Shown here: in pieces, positions 1 to 6,935 of the stretch
Position numbering within the stretch: the stretch's first letter is position 1
Layout of the letters: the number at the start of each line of letters is the position of its first letter
Origin: CAWACC01 sp964390695
GTDB lineage: Bacteria; Chlamydiota; Chlamydiia; Chlamydiales; Parachlamydiaceae
Length of the DNA stretch: 11,509 nucleotides
Assembly: GCA_964390695.1 (NCBI GenBank)
Contig: CAYMKI010000114.1
Coordinates: 1 to 11,509 of the forward strand
Direction: 5' to 3'
Position numbers and translations under genes: made by a program
Notes under the pieces: generated by a model
The model's input: only the letters and a program-made list of their open reading frames with translations
Told to the model about the DNA's origin: nothing
The model's database searches: none

Positions 1-6
1 GCCTAA

Positions 7-52
7 CCCAGGGCGATGCCCTGGGCTATTACGTTCCAGCCCTTTGGGCTGG
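7..52 (+). repeat. Palindromic intergenic repeat, copy 1 (hairpins B and C)
   Basis: Hairpin B is 7-25 (CCCAGGGC, 3-nt loop, GCCCTGGG). After 11 nt comes hairpin C, with stem CAGCCC at 37-42, loop TTT and GGGCTG at 46-51. The roughly 65-bp tail that follows (GATAGG...GCAAACG...CACCC, about 53-117) resembles the tails after copies 2 and 3, so the tail belongs to the repeat. Hairpin A, expected upstream, lies outside the window. Confidence 0.85.
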
Positions 53-134
53 TGACTGGGCGTTTGTGATAGGTGGCAATTAGTCGGCAAACGCTGTAAA
101 TGCCGCACCCTCCTCCAGGGCATGGGTGTGGAGG

Positions 135-282
135 TAGCAGTCTTACAGACTGCTACAGGTGATGATGGCCTGCCCCAGGGCGATGCCCTGGGCTATTACG
201 TACCAGCCCTTTGGGCTGATAAGAAGACGCTTTAGATAGGCGATATTTACTACGCAAATGCGGCTGAATGCCATACCCTTAA
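135..282 (+). repeat. Palindromic intergenic repeat, copy 2 (complete A-B-C plus tail)
   Basis: This is the fullest copy. Hairpin A is 135-155 (TAGCAGTCT, loop TAC, AGACTGCTA, a perfect 9-bp stem). An 18-nt spacer leads to hairpin B at 174-192. An 11-nt linker follows, containing TATTACGT, and then hairpin C at 204-218. A tail of about 64 bp runs to 282, where copy 3 begins directly. The element is therefore about 148 bp. Spacings A-B and B-C recur exactly in the copies at 467-550 and 10656-10739. Confidence 0.85.
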
Positions 283-391
283 CCCAGGGCATCCCACTGG
301 GCTATTACGTTCCAGCCCTTTGGGCTGGTGAGAGAATGTTTCTGATAGGCGGTATTTATCTGCAAATGCAGGTGAATATCTTACCCTAGTC
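283..391 (+). repeat. Palindromic intergenic repeat, copy 3 (B, C, tail)
   Basis: Tandem to copy 2 with a period of 109 bp. Hairpin B (283-301) is decayed: the right arm reads CCACTGGG, giving two mismatches. Hairpin C (312-328, CCAGCCC/GGGCTGG) is perfect. The tail at 329-391 is recognisably similar to that of copy 2 (GATAGGCGGTATTTA and GCAAATGC are shared with small changes). There is no hairpin A in front of B. Confidence 0.8.
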
Positions 392-466
392 TAGGCATTG
401 CTGAGGTGATTGGCAAGAAAGCTATAGCAGGTGTTTGCAGGATCAGCTATGTTCATGCTATCTCTT

Positions 467-550
467 CAGCCCGAAGGGCTGGTACGTAATAGCCCAGGGC
501 ATCGCCCTGGGTGGGATATGCAATATCAAAAGCAGCCTGTAAGGCTGCTA
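467..550 (-). repeat. Palindromic intergenic repeat, copy 4 (inverted, C-B-A)
   Basis: Inverted copy. Hairpin C is 467-481 (CAGCCC, loop GAA, GGGCTG), hairpin B is 493-511, and hairpin A is 531-549 (AGCAGCCT, loop GTA, AGGCTGCT). The C-B linker is 11 nt, and A lies at the same distance from B as in copies 2 and 5. Compared with copy 2, the A stem has a T-to-C change balanced by A-to-G on the other arm. Confidence 0.85.
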
Positions 551-570
551 CATTATCGCTGAATGCCTCA

Positions 571-600
571 CTACGTTTCAGATTGTTGGGTTGGTGAGAG
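571..600 (+). repeat. Decayed palindromic repeat fragment next to ispE
   Basis: CTACGTTTCAG and TTGGGTTGGTGAGAG align without gaps to the linker and hairpin C of the full repeat (TTACGTTCCAG...TTTGGGCTGGTGAGAG), but the left arm of hairpin C is lost. The fragment ends 49 bp before the ispE start codon. Confidence 0.6.
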
Positions 601-648
601 GACTCCGTGTAAAACATAAGATGTGAACCACAAAAAACAAACAAATAT

Positions 649-1470
649 ATGTTAAAACTATTTTCTCCGGCTAAGATCAACCTATTTCTAAAGATTCTCG
701 GTAAACGTCCCGATGGCTATCATGAATTGGCTTCTCTATTTCAAGCCATCTCTCTGGGCGATACGCTTGAAATCGCCTTGTCGGCAGAAGACCGCTTGGT
801 CTGCTCGGATCCCTCGCTTCCCACCAATGAATCCAATTTGGTTTGGAAAGCTATTAACAAATTCCGTCAAAAGACAGGCTTACGTTTTTTTGTCGATATG
901 CGTCTAGAGAAAAAAATTCCTTCGCAAGCGGGGTTAGGAGGGGGAAGCAGCAATGCGGCTGTCGCTCTCAAAGGCATTAATCAACTTCTCGGACAACCGG
1001 CTTCAAAGATGGATCTGATGTCTTGGGCGGCAGAGATCGGCTCTGATGTTCCTTTTTTCTTAACAGAAGGTACAGCTTATGTTACGGGTCGAGGAGATGT
1101 TATAAAGCCTTTACCTCCCTTGTCTATTCCCAAAAAAACTTTGTGGATCATAAAGCCGCCAGCAGGTTTGTCCACGCCGGCCGTCTATGCTGCTCTGCAG
1201 CTAGGCACACTGCCCCTCCGCAACCCTTTAGAGTCGTTAGATAGTTTTGTAGCAGGGAATCCTGACTATTACAATGACTTAGAGCTACCCGCCTTTACCT
1301 TACTTCCGGAGCTTGCAATGATAAAATCCACTCTTGTGGCTGCAGGATATCATCCTGTGTTGTTATCAGGCTCGGGGTCTGCTTTATTTTGCATGGGTGG
1401 TACAGATCCCTCCAATCTTTTGCCGCATTGTGCCGTAATAGCGGCTGAATTTTATATGCATTCATTCTAG
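649..1470 (+). CDS. ispE: 4-diphosphocytidyl-2-C-methyl-D-erythritol kinase (IspE)
   Basis: ATP-dependent kinase that phosphorylates the 2-hydroxyl of CDP-methylerythritol in the non-mevalonate (MEP) isoprenoid pathway; cytosolic. It belongs to the GHMP kinase superfamily. The N-terminus has SPAKINLFL (residues 6-14) with the substrate-side Lys9 and PDGYHEL (21-27). The glycine-rich ATP loop PSQAGLGGGSSNAA lies at 91-104. GSDVPFF at 131-137 contains the expected catalytic Asp133. NDLE is at 209-212, and the C-terminal GHMP motif SGSGSALF at 240-247. At 273 residues it is slightly short for the family (about 280-300) but complete. The start is fixed by alignment of the first strand. No Shine-Dalgarno sequence is visible; the leader is A-rich. 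It is not obviously co-transcribed with its neighbours, and no clear terminator follows. The family assignment is very safe. Confidence 0.97.
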   Translation: MLKLFSPAKINLFLKILGKRPDGYHELASLFQAISLGDTLEIALSAEDRLVCSDPSLPTNESNLVWKAINKFRQKTGLRFFVDMRLEKKIPSQAGLGGGSSNAAVALKGINQLLGQPASKMDLMSWAAEIGSDVPFFLTEGTAYVTGRGDVIKPLPPLSIPKKTLWIIKPPAGLSTPAVYAALQLGTLPLRNPLESLDSFVAGNPDYYNDLELPAFTLLPELAMIKSTLVAAGYHPVLLSGSGSALFCMGGTDPSNLLPHCAVIAAEFYMHSF

Positions 1471-1693
1471 AATAGTCTGTGAAGGCTTTTTATTGCTTTG
1501 GCAATGAGACGGTGTGTAAAATGATTTTGCTTTGTTTGTTAAGAATTTAATACAAACATTAACATTCGATATGGGTTATGTTAATAAAACATAAAGAAAA
1601 ATTTACACTTTTTTAGTTGCAGAAAAGCTCTTGATCTAGTTACACTCTATGCTTTACATCGAAACTATAAATTGCATAAATAAGGAGATTTTT
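1471..1693. other. Intergenic region with the presumed promoter of paralog 1
   Basis: AT-rich 223-bp gap. It contains a short hairpin at 1492-1505 (ATTGC/GCAAT) that has no T-run and is not a convincing terminator. An inverted repeat at 1576-1594 (TTATGTT, 5-nt loop, AACATAA) could be an operator or a chance AT palindrome. A possible vegetative promoter is TTGCAG (1617-1622) with TACACT (1641-1646), spacing 18, which is only a weak match. The gene that follows must be transcribed from here. Confidence 0.35.
1682..1687 (+). promoter_or_regulatory. Shine-Dalgarno sequence that decides the start of paralog 1
   Basis: AAGGAG lies 6 nt before the ATG at 1694. The in-frame ATG at 1649 has no such site, and the 15 residues it would add have no counterpart in the other three paralogs, so 1694 is taken as the start. 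Confidence 0.8.
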
Positions 1694-3061
1694 ATGGCAA
1701 TAGATTCCGTTAAACCAAATGTATATGCTGAAACCACTAAGCTTCAAGCTGAGATTCAGGAAAAACAAGAAGTTAAACAAAATAACGTTGTCGTACCTCA
1801 GGAAAGAACAAATTTCTTTGTAGTGATATTTAATCGCATTAGAGATTTCTTCTATACGAACTTTACATCACAAGGCCGTTTAGAGGTAAGATCTGTAAAA
1901 TTATACAACAGAGTTATAGATAGTCAGGCTAAAATTAACCAGACAATCCAAAAAGTAAATGAATTGAAAGCGAAGTTAGCTCCATTGGATCAGGCTGTTT
2001 CTGATATCAAAGAAGGACACCTCAAAGACAAAGCCAGCGAACAGGCAATTGCTGAGTATAATGTCGTATATGACGAGTATGCTGCAGTGGTCGATCAACT
2101 TGAAAAACAAAAGAAAGCTCATGTTGGAATAGAAGACAAATTTAAGGCGCACCGTACCAAGCACTTTGGTTTGAAAATTGTCAATGAGCAAATAGAGAGA
2201 TTCCAAGCTGCTTTTAATCAAGTAGAAGCGAATCTAAAGAGTACAGATCTCGCGCTCAATGAAGCTGCAGAGAAAGAAATTGGCTATATCGTTGAAGAAT
2301 ACACTAATTTCTATCATGAATATCAGCCAATCATAAAGAAACATCCAGAAGCCAGCGCTTCTATAAGCCAATTGTCAGCTCAAAACAGCAAGATCACACG
2401 TCTTTTGGAAATTTCCAAAGGCAGAAAAGAGATTGCAGATAAAGAGTCCTATATCGCCCAATTGCAAAAAGATAAACAAGCATACATGGTGAAGGTGAAA
2501 GAGGAGATGAAAGCTGGCCTAAGAGCTCATGAATTATCTTCTAAAATTGTGGAACTAAAATCCCAAAAACAAGAGATAGTTGAAAAATTTAAGCAGATCG
2601 GAATGTCAGTAGAGTTCAACAAGATATCTGAACAAGAACGTGACGATATGCAAGAGCAAATAATTGAGTTAAGGGAAAAATTTGATCAACTAAATATAGA
2701 GCTGAAAAAAGCTGAGGATGATTTTGATAAGGTTGTTTCTGAAAGAGCTAGCTTAGAAAACAAAGCCGACGAAGTCTATAATCCTGCGATTGCTAGGATT
2801 GAAGCTGATGTAAAGAAGGCTAATGATAAGCAAAAAGATGTGGTAGCTCAATATTGCAAACCTGCAGCTTATAATTTCCTAGATAAGCAAGAGGTAGAAC
2901 AGAATGAAAAACTTTATCAACTAAAAAATTATGTAGCGAAGTTCAATAAGTATACAAAAAACAAAGAAGCCAAGGGCGAGACAGTCAGTGCTTATACCAA
3001 AATGAAGGCTGAAAAGAAAATAGCCGAGCTACAAGATGAGTACCAAGCCCTCTTGAAATAA
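1694..3061 (+). CDS. Coiled-coil protein, tandem paralog 1 (455 aa)
   Basis: I do not recognise this protein. It is Lys/Glu/Gln-rich and nearly all helical, with long heptad-like stretches (about 70-145 and 240-385), no signal peptide and no membrane-spanning segment. After a variable 40-residue N-terminus comes an aromatic, amphipathic block (about 40-70) containing FFYTNFTSQGRLE at 52-64, shared with the three following genes. A second shared block starts at KFKAHRTKHFG (149-159) and reaches FYHEYQPI (206-213). The C-terminal half is coiled coil without clear similarity to the paralogs. It has its own Shine-Dalgarno sequence and is closed by an intrinsic terminator, so it is probably monocistronic. 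A structural or secreted effector-like role is possible, but that is inference from composition only. The start at 1694 is preferred over 1649. Confidence 0.85.
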   Translation: MAIDSVKPNVYAETTKLQAEIQEKQEVKQNNVVVPQERTNFFVVIFNRIRDFFYTNFTSQGRLEVRSVKLYNRVIDSQAKINQTIQKVNELKAKLAPLDQAVSDIKEGHLKDKASEQAIAEYNVVYDEYAAVVDQLEKQKKAHVGIEDKFKAHRTKHFGLKIVNEQIERFQAAFNQVEANLKSTDLALNEAAEKEIGYIVEEYTNFYHEYQPIIKKHPEASASISQLSAQNSKITRLLEISKGRKEIADKESYIAQLQKDKQAYMVKVKEEMKAGLRAHELSSKIVELKSQKQEIVEKFKQIGMSVEFNKISEQERDDMQEQIIELREKFDQLNIELKKAEDDFDKVVSERASLENKADEVYNPAIARIEADVKKANDKQKDVVAQYCKPAAYNFLDKQEVEQNEKLYQLKNYVAKFNKYTKNKEAKGETVSAYTKMKAEKKIAELQDEYQALLK

Positions 3062-3081
3062 TAATTTCGATTGGACTTAAC

Positions 3082-3113
3082 AAAAAAAACCCGCTTCTAG
3101 CGGGTTTTTTTTT
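3082..3113 (+). terminator. Rho-independent terminator after paralog 1
   Basis: Stem CCCGC (3090-3094), loop TTCTA, GCGGG (3100-3104). A run of eight A precedes it and nine T follow, which extend the stem. The hairpin sits 21 bp after the stop codon. Confidence 0.93.
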
Positions 3114-3226
3114 GAATTCAAAAAAATGTTAGAGTAATGCTTAAGCCATTTTTGATTGAACTAAAAGCCAAGCTTTGTTAAATTGCCTACTCGAATTCAA
3201 ACCCATACTAAACGTTAGGAGCTGTT

Positions 3227-4711
3227 ATGTCTGTCAATGTCCCTGTTAAAAGTGCTTTAGAGTCCAAATTTGCTACAGATTATTTCAAACTTAATAGCGA
3301 AAAAGTCATAAATCTAAAACAAAAATCTGTAAAAAGGAATTTTTTTCTAACCGATTTATTTTTTAAAATAAAAAATTTCTTTTACACGCGTTTTACCTCA
3401 CAGGGTAGATTGGAATTGCGAGAAGTGAAGTTGTTTGCTCGAATAAATGAACAACAAGACAAAATCGCAAAAACTAAAGAAAAAATCGATGGTTTTCTGA
3501 AGCGCATCGAAGCATTCAATCACGATTTTGCACAGCGCAAAAAGGCCTATTTTGAAAGCACAGAGGGGGTGTTTAGATTTTCTCAATATAGAAAGCTTAT
3601 AGGTCAGTACGAAGGCTCCTTGGAGGAGTTGGATACCTTAAACAAATCTCATAAATTATTAGATCAAAAATTCAAAGCTCACCGGTTGAATCACTACGGT
3701 GTGCAAATCGTCACAGAAAGCCTGAAACAATTTAAGGGCGCTTTAGATAAAGTCGCCATGAAATGCCGTTCGCACGATGCGAAATGTCTTGAACAGGTAG
3801 AGAGCGAGCTAAAGCAAATCATCAACGATTTTGTGGATTTTAACTTGGATTTTGAAACAGTGATCCACCCAAGTTCTGCGCTTAGCCAAGAAAAGCATGA
3901 TCTCATGAGCTCTATTTATAAACTTAAAGATTTGGTGGCTGAGCAGAGAAAATTGTCGGCTTGTGAAGTCGAATTGGAAACAAGCGTCTATGCCAAACAA
4001 AAATATATCGCGGACCAGACGCAAGAAGCTAAAGAACTCTTTCACCACATCCAAGGCTGTGTGGGCGAGTGGATCCAACTCAAAGCAAAACAACAGATCA
4101 AAGCTCAGGAATTTCAACAGCTTCAGCAGCAAGGGCAAGGCTACTGGGAAGTAGAAATCGCTATGCCGGAGTTTGAATCCAAGAGATCACAACTGGCTGC
4201 TGAATTAGAATCCATAAATACAAGGGTAGAGGTATTAACCCAAGCGATCCCTGAAATGCAGGCAAAAGTTATCGATATAGATGACAGTAAGGTGAAGAAG
4301 GCAGAGGAGAAATTCGATGCAACCATCGTCAATTTGCATAATCGGATTCTGTTATATAAAAATAACATCGAATACATTGAAAAACAACTCAAGCTGCCTG
4401 TTATCAAGGCAGAGCCAGAGCTAGAAACACGGCAGTATGGCGGCTCGAAACCTTTAATGAATCAATATGGTAAAGTGGCATCGGTAATTGCTGACAAACA
4501 ACCAAAAGCTGTTTCGGATACTTCAGGAGTTGACTCTCCTTATGGGCCGTTACCCATTTTGGGGTCAGATCTAAAATTCGACGTTACGGATGTTTTCAAG
4601 CAATCAGATTTGCCGGTAGTGATAAGTCCTAAACATCCTTTGAAAGATGACACCTCAAAGGTGTCTGCAGATAATTTGATGGATACCATTGACAATATAC
4701 CTAGCAATTGA
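3227..4711 (+). CDS. Coiled-coil protein, tandem paralog 2 (494 aa)
   Basis: Unrecognised family, second of four tandem copies. The aromatic block at about 39-70 contains FFYTRFTSQGRLE (51-63). It shares with paralog 3 a stretch around YFESTEGVFRFSQY (108-121), and with paralogs 1 and 3 KFKAHRLNHYG (148-158) followed by a helix to about 235. Residues 240-390 are coiled coil rich in Gln, Lys and Glu. From about 391 the protein changes to a Pro/Ser/Asp-rich tail of about 100 residues, likely disordered and absent from the other three. There is no signal peptide or membrane helix. AGGAG lies 5 nt before the ATG. No intrinsic terminator is visible after the gene, unlike the other three. Function unknown; the closest relative in the window is paralog 3. 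Confidence 0.88.
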   Translation: MSVNVPVKSALESKFATDYFKLNSEKVINLKQKSVKRNFFLTDLFFKIKNFFYTRFTSQGRLELREVKLFARINEQQDKIAKTKEKIDGFLKRIEAFNHDFAQRKKAYFESTEGVFRFSQYRKLIGQYEGSLEELDTLNKSHKLLDQKFKAHRLNHYGVQIVTESLKQFKGALDKVAMKCRSHDAKCLEQVESELKQIINDFVDFNLDFETVIHPSSALSQEKHDLMSSIYKLKDLVAEQRKLSACEVELETSVYAKQKYIADQTQEAKELFHHIQGCVGEWIQLKAKQQIKAQEFQQLQQQGQGYWEVEIAMPEFESKRSQLAAELESINTRVEVLTQAIPEMQAKVIDIDDSKVKKAEEKFDATIVNLHNRILLYKNNIEYIEKQLKLPVIKAEPELETRQYGGSKPLMNQYGKVASVIADKQPKAVSDTSGVDSPYGPLPILGSDLKFDVTDVFKQSDLPVVISPKHPLKDDTSKVSADNLMDTIDNIPSN

Positions 4712-5137
4712 TTTGTAACAATTCAGTGCTGTACACAGTGCGTAACGAGGTGCAACCATAGAACCCACAGAGGGACAAAACTTGAAGAATAATATTCAAC
4801 TAGCATTCTTATAATTAATTGCGTTCTTTGAGGGTTCTGTTCTCCACCATCTTATGGTTTCTGTTGGGTGGTTAATAGTCACATTGGTTTTTGTGTTGAT
4901 TGGGTATAATAGATAAATAAAAATAAACTCGTTGTATATATAGTTGTTTTTTATATGTAAATGTAATTATTTAAAATAGTTAGAAAAATACTGTTTATTA
5001 TTGGTTTTTGAATATACTCAATTATTGATAGAATTAAAAATTTTAAGTTGCTATATGTTTTTTTTGTTGATTTAAATTATGTTTTTTTTGTAAAATAATT
5101 GTTTAAGTAATTGTAAAATTAAATACACGGAGGTTGT
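4712..5137. other. 426-bp gene-free AT-rich spacer between paralogs 2 and 3
   Basis: No coding sequence is supported. The left part (4754-4859) holds remnants of an inverted-repeat element. From about 4900 to 5128 the sequence is extremely AT-rich with many T- and A-runs, as in a promoter region or low-complexity spacer. A perfect -10-like hexamer TATAAT is at 4905-4910, but there is no good -35 at standard spacing (TTGGTT at 4884 is only 15 nt away). If it were used, paralog 3 would have a leader of about 220 nt. Confidence 0.6.
4754..4859. repeat. Remnant of an inverted-repeat intergenic element
   Basis: The ends are inverted: AACCATA (4754-4760) against TATGGTT (4853-4859), and inside them AGAACCC (4760-4766) against GGGTTCT (4832-4838). 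The left end, CCATAGAACCCACAGAGG, resembles CCACAGAGCCCACAGAGG at 11041-11058 in the right-hand repeat region. This suggests that the same kind of non-coding element inserted in both places and then decayed. Confidence 0.45.
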
Positions 5138-6847
5138 ATGAATTTAAATCCTGTTTATAAAGCACCTAATAAAATTATTAAAGGTGTAGAAACTTTTGAA
5201 AATCCACTTTATGTTAAATCCGCAGATAAATCTCAAGTAAGAGTGCAGGAAACTGTAAAGCGTAAAAATATTTTCGAAAATATAAAAAACTTTTTTTATA
5301 AATATTTTACGAAGCAAGGCCGCCTAGAGCTTAAAGAAGTTCGATGGGTGAAAAAATTAAGCGAAGCTCAGAAAAAAGTGGCACAATGCCAGAAGCTTCT
5401 CGATGTGAAAAACGCCACGCTGCGTAGCTTTGAAAAAGACTTTCAAGGACGCTCGGCTGAATATTTTGAAGGCTCAGAAGGTAAGTATCGCTTTGCGCAG
5501 TACAAAACACTGAACGATGAATGTGAAAATCTCTTAGAAAAACTGAATGCCAAAACTCAAGCCAGAGATACCATTGAAGCCCAATGTAAAGCTATTCACC
5601 TGAAAGCTCACGGTCAGAAAGAAGTCGTAGAAGGTTTAAAGCAATTCAAAGCTTCTTTTGAAGCTGCTATAGCCAAATATACTTCCAAAGATTCTGAAAG
5701 CGAAATCCAGCAAGGTGAGGCAGAGATAAAAGCTTTGCTAAAAAAACTAGCAGATTTTTACAAAGAATACGACGCCGTATTTGTGAAAAGACCCGCGCTG
5801 CGCGCAGAAGTTGGTCAGTTGATGAATCAAGTCGTGAAGTATAAGCCTCTAGATAGCTTATATGATCTGTTTGATCTGTCTCATCCTTCTGAGAAAGTTA
5901 AACAGCCAAAAAGTAAACTCGATTTTCAACCGACTCTTCCTGCAAAGAATCCAGTAAAGTCAAAAGCTGCAGAAGCAAAAACAGCCTACCCAGCTCAAAT
6001 ATCAGAGGGATTTGCTCGAGTTTCTGATACGCTCAACGATTTAGAAGTCTCGCTAAAAAATAATTTGCAGTACAAGAAGGAGTTCTTAGAACGCCAAAGA
6101 AAGCTCATCAACGAAAAACAAGTCGATGTGGAAAAGCTAACCAACGGGATTGGAAAGCGGCGAGCCAAGATTAAGGAATTAAAAGCGGAGATAGCAGAAA
6201 ATAATAAGTTGGCTCAGCAAGATCTTGAGTTAGAGATACAACTTTTTGAAGATGCCAAAAGGTCGGTAGTTGAAGATTATAAAAAATTAGGGTCTAAAGT
6301 TATTACAGATCCTCAGGAAAAGAAAGCTGTGGAACAGCAAAAAAAAGATCTTAATACAGAGTATAGCAATCTCTCTAATCAGATCAAAGAGGTTAATCAA
6401 AAGCTTCAAGCCCAGAAGCAAGCGATTGCAGATGTTAAAGAATTGAGCAATGGAATCCACGTTTTGAAGTCGGAAATTAAAAAAAGAGCTAAACAAATAG
6501 AAGTTCTTAAGCAAGAACTTAAGGAAATTGGAGCTAAAACGCTTGAAGTTTCCCAAAAGTACACGAAAGAAATAGCATCTTTGAGAAAAAATGTTAGAGC
6601 TTACCAGGAGAAATATGATCTTATCGAAAAAGCTAGAGTAGATGCTGATATCGAGGCTTTGGAGTTAGATCCCCATAGCGTCGATGATTTAGAGTTGGAT
6701 CAAAATCATCTCGATAATCTCGAAGATAAAGAATTAGTTTGGAAGATGCAACAAAATAAAATTGATTCGCTCGAAGAGATTGAAGCTTTGGAGTTAAAAC
6801 CAGACCATTTCTTTGATATTGAAGACGTAGAGGATGTTAAGCTTTAA
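5138..6847 (+). CDS. Coiled-coil protein, tandem paralog 3 with acidic C-terminal repeats (569 aa)
   Basis: Unrecognised family; the longest copy. The aromatic block at about 44-70 contains FFYKYFTKQGRLE (52-64). YFEGSEGKYRFAQY (109-122) matches paralog 2. The second shared block, from about KAIHLKAHG (151-159) to FYKEYDAVFVKRP (207-219), matches paralogs 2 and 4. A less helical Pro/Lys linker occupies 245-290, followed by strong coiled coil at about 295-500. The tail (504-569) is acidic and holds two related units starting IEALEL (505-510 and 548-553), rich in Asp and Leu. There is no signal peptide or membrane segment. GGAGG (5129-5133) lies 4 nt before the ATG, and a strong terminator follows. 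Function unknown; a scaffold or host-directed protein is only a guess. Confidence 0.88.
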   Translation: MNLNPVYKAPNKIIKGVETFENPLYVKSADKSQVRVQETVKRKNIFENIKNFFYKYFTKQGRLELKEVRWVKKLSEAQKKVAQCQKLLDVKNATLRSFEKDFQGRSAEYFEGSEGKYRFAQYKTLNDECENLLEKLNAKTQARDTIEAQCKAIHLKAHGQKEVVEGLKQFKASFEAAIAKYTSKDSESEIQQGEAEIKALLKKLADFYKEYDAVFVKRPALRAEVGQLMNQVVKYKPLDSLYDLFDLSHPSEKVKQPKSKLDFQPTLPAKNPVKSKAAEAKTAYPAQISEGFARVSDTLNDLEVSLKNNLQYKKEFLERQRKLINEKQVDVEKLTNGIGKRRAKIKELKAEIAENNKLAQQDLELEIQLFEDAKRSVVEDYKKLGSKVITDPQEKKAVEQQKKDLNTEYSNLSNQIKEVNQKLQAQKQAIADVKELSNGIHVLKSEIKKRAKQIEVLKQELKEIGAKTLEVSQKYTKEIASLRKNVRAYQEKYDLIEKARVDADIEALELDPHSVDDLELDQNHLDNLEDKELVWKMQQNKIDSLEEIEALELKPDHFFDIEDVEDVKL

Positions 6848-6881
6848 TCAGCCGACCCTACTGATTTAATTTGTCTTTTTT

Positions 6882-6915
6882 AAAAAAAAGCCCACAAAAT
6901 GTGGGCTTTTTTTTT
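6882..6915 (+). terminator. Rho-independent terminator after paralog 3
   Basis: AGCCCACA (6889-6896), loop AAA, TGTGGGCT (6900-6907) is a perfect 8-bp stem, flanked by an A-run before and a long T-run after. It separates paralog 3 from paralog 4 transcriptionally. Confidence 0.95.
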
Positions 6916-6919
6916 GCTT

Positions 6920-6935
6920 TGGCATGAAAGCTGCA
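6920..6935 (+). promoter_or_regulatory. Candidate sigma-54 promoter for paralog 4
   Basis: TGGCAT, 5 nt, CTGCA: the invariant GG (6921-6922) and GC (6933-6934) are exactly 10 nt apart, as required for the -24/-12 elements. The site differs from the consensus TGGCAC-N5-TTGCA at two positions. It lies just after the preceding terminator and would give a leader of about 36 nt before the ATG at 6982. I did not find an equivalent site upstream of the other paralogs. A chance match cannot be excluded. Confidence 0.5.

Larger units (their letters stand above)
1..648. other. Gene-free repeat-rich region upstream of ispE
   Basis: No credible coding region is seen. The stretch is made of copies of a palindromic intergenic element in plus orientation (7-52, 135-282, 283-391) and minus orientation (467-550), plus a decayed plus-strand copy at 571-600. 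Short reading frames here translate the repeat itself (peptides such as GYYVPALRAEE) and show no ribosome-binding site, so they are not genes. The promoter of ispE must lie at the right end, probably in the AT-rich bases 600-648, but I cannot pick a convincing -35/-10 pair. Confidence 0.85.

Noticed and set aside
1..550. CRISPR array
   Set aside because: Repeats are palindromic and spaced irregularly (167 and 109 bp), occur in both orientations, have related rather than unique intervening sequence, and no cas gene is near.
453..680. 75-codon minus-strand frame ending GYYVPALRAEE
   Set aside because: It translates the palindromic repeat and overlaps the ispE start; no ribosome-binding site and no protein-like features outside the repeat.
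1483..1497. Sigma-54-like AGGCTTTTTATTGC after ispE
   Set aside because: GG and GC are 9 nt apart, not 10, and the first element does not match TGGCA.
1492..1505. Terminator after ispE
   Set aside because: Only a 5-bp stem and no T-run after it.
1649..1693. Earlier in-frame ATG giving a 470-residue paralog 1
   Set aside because: No ribosome-binding site before 1649; a good AAGGAG precedes the ATG at 1694, and the paralogs have no matching extension.
3809..4138. 109-codon minus-strand frame inside paralog 2
   Set aside because: Antisense to a Lys/Glu-rich coiled-coil gene, which gives Phe/Leu-rich shadow peptides; no start signals.
4884..4910. Vegetative promoter TTGGTT...TATAAT for paralog 3
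   Set aside because: The -10 is perfect but the spacing is only 15 nt in a very AT-rich region where TATAAT is expected by chance; mentioned only as a possibility.
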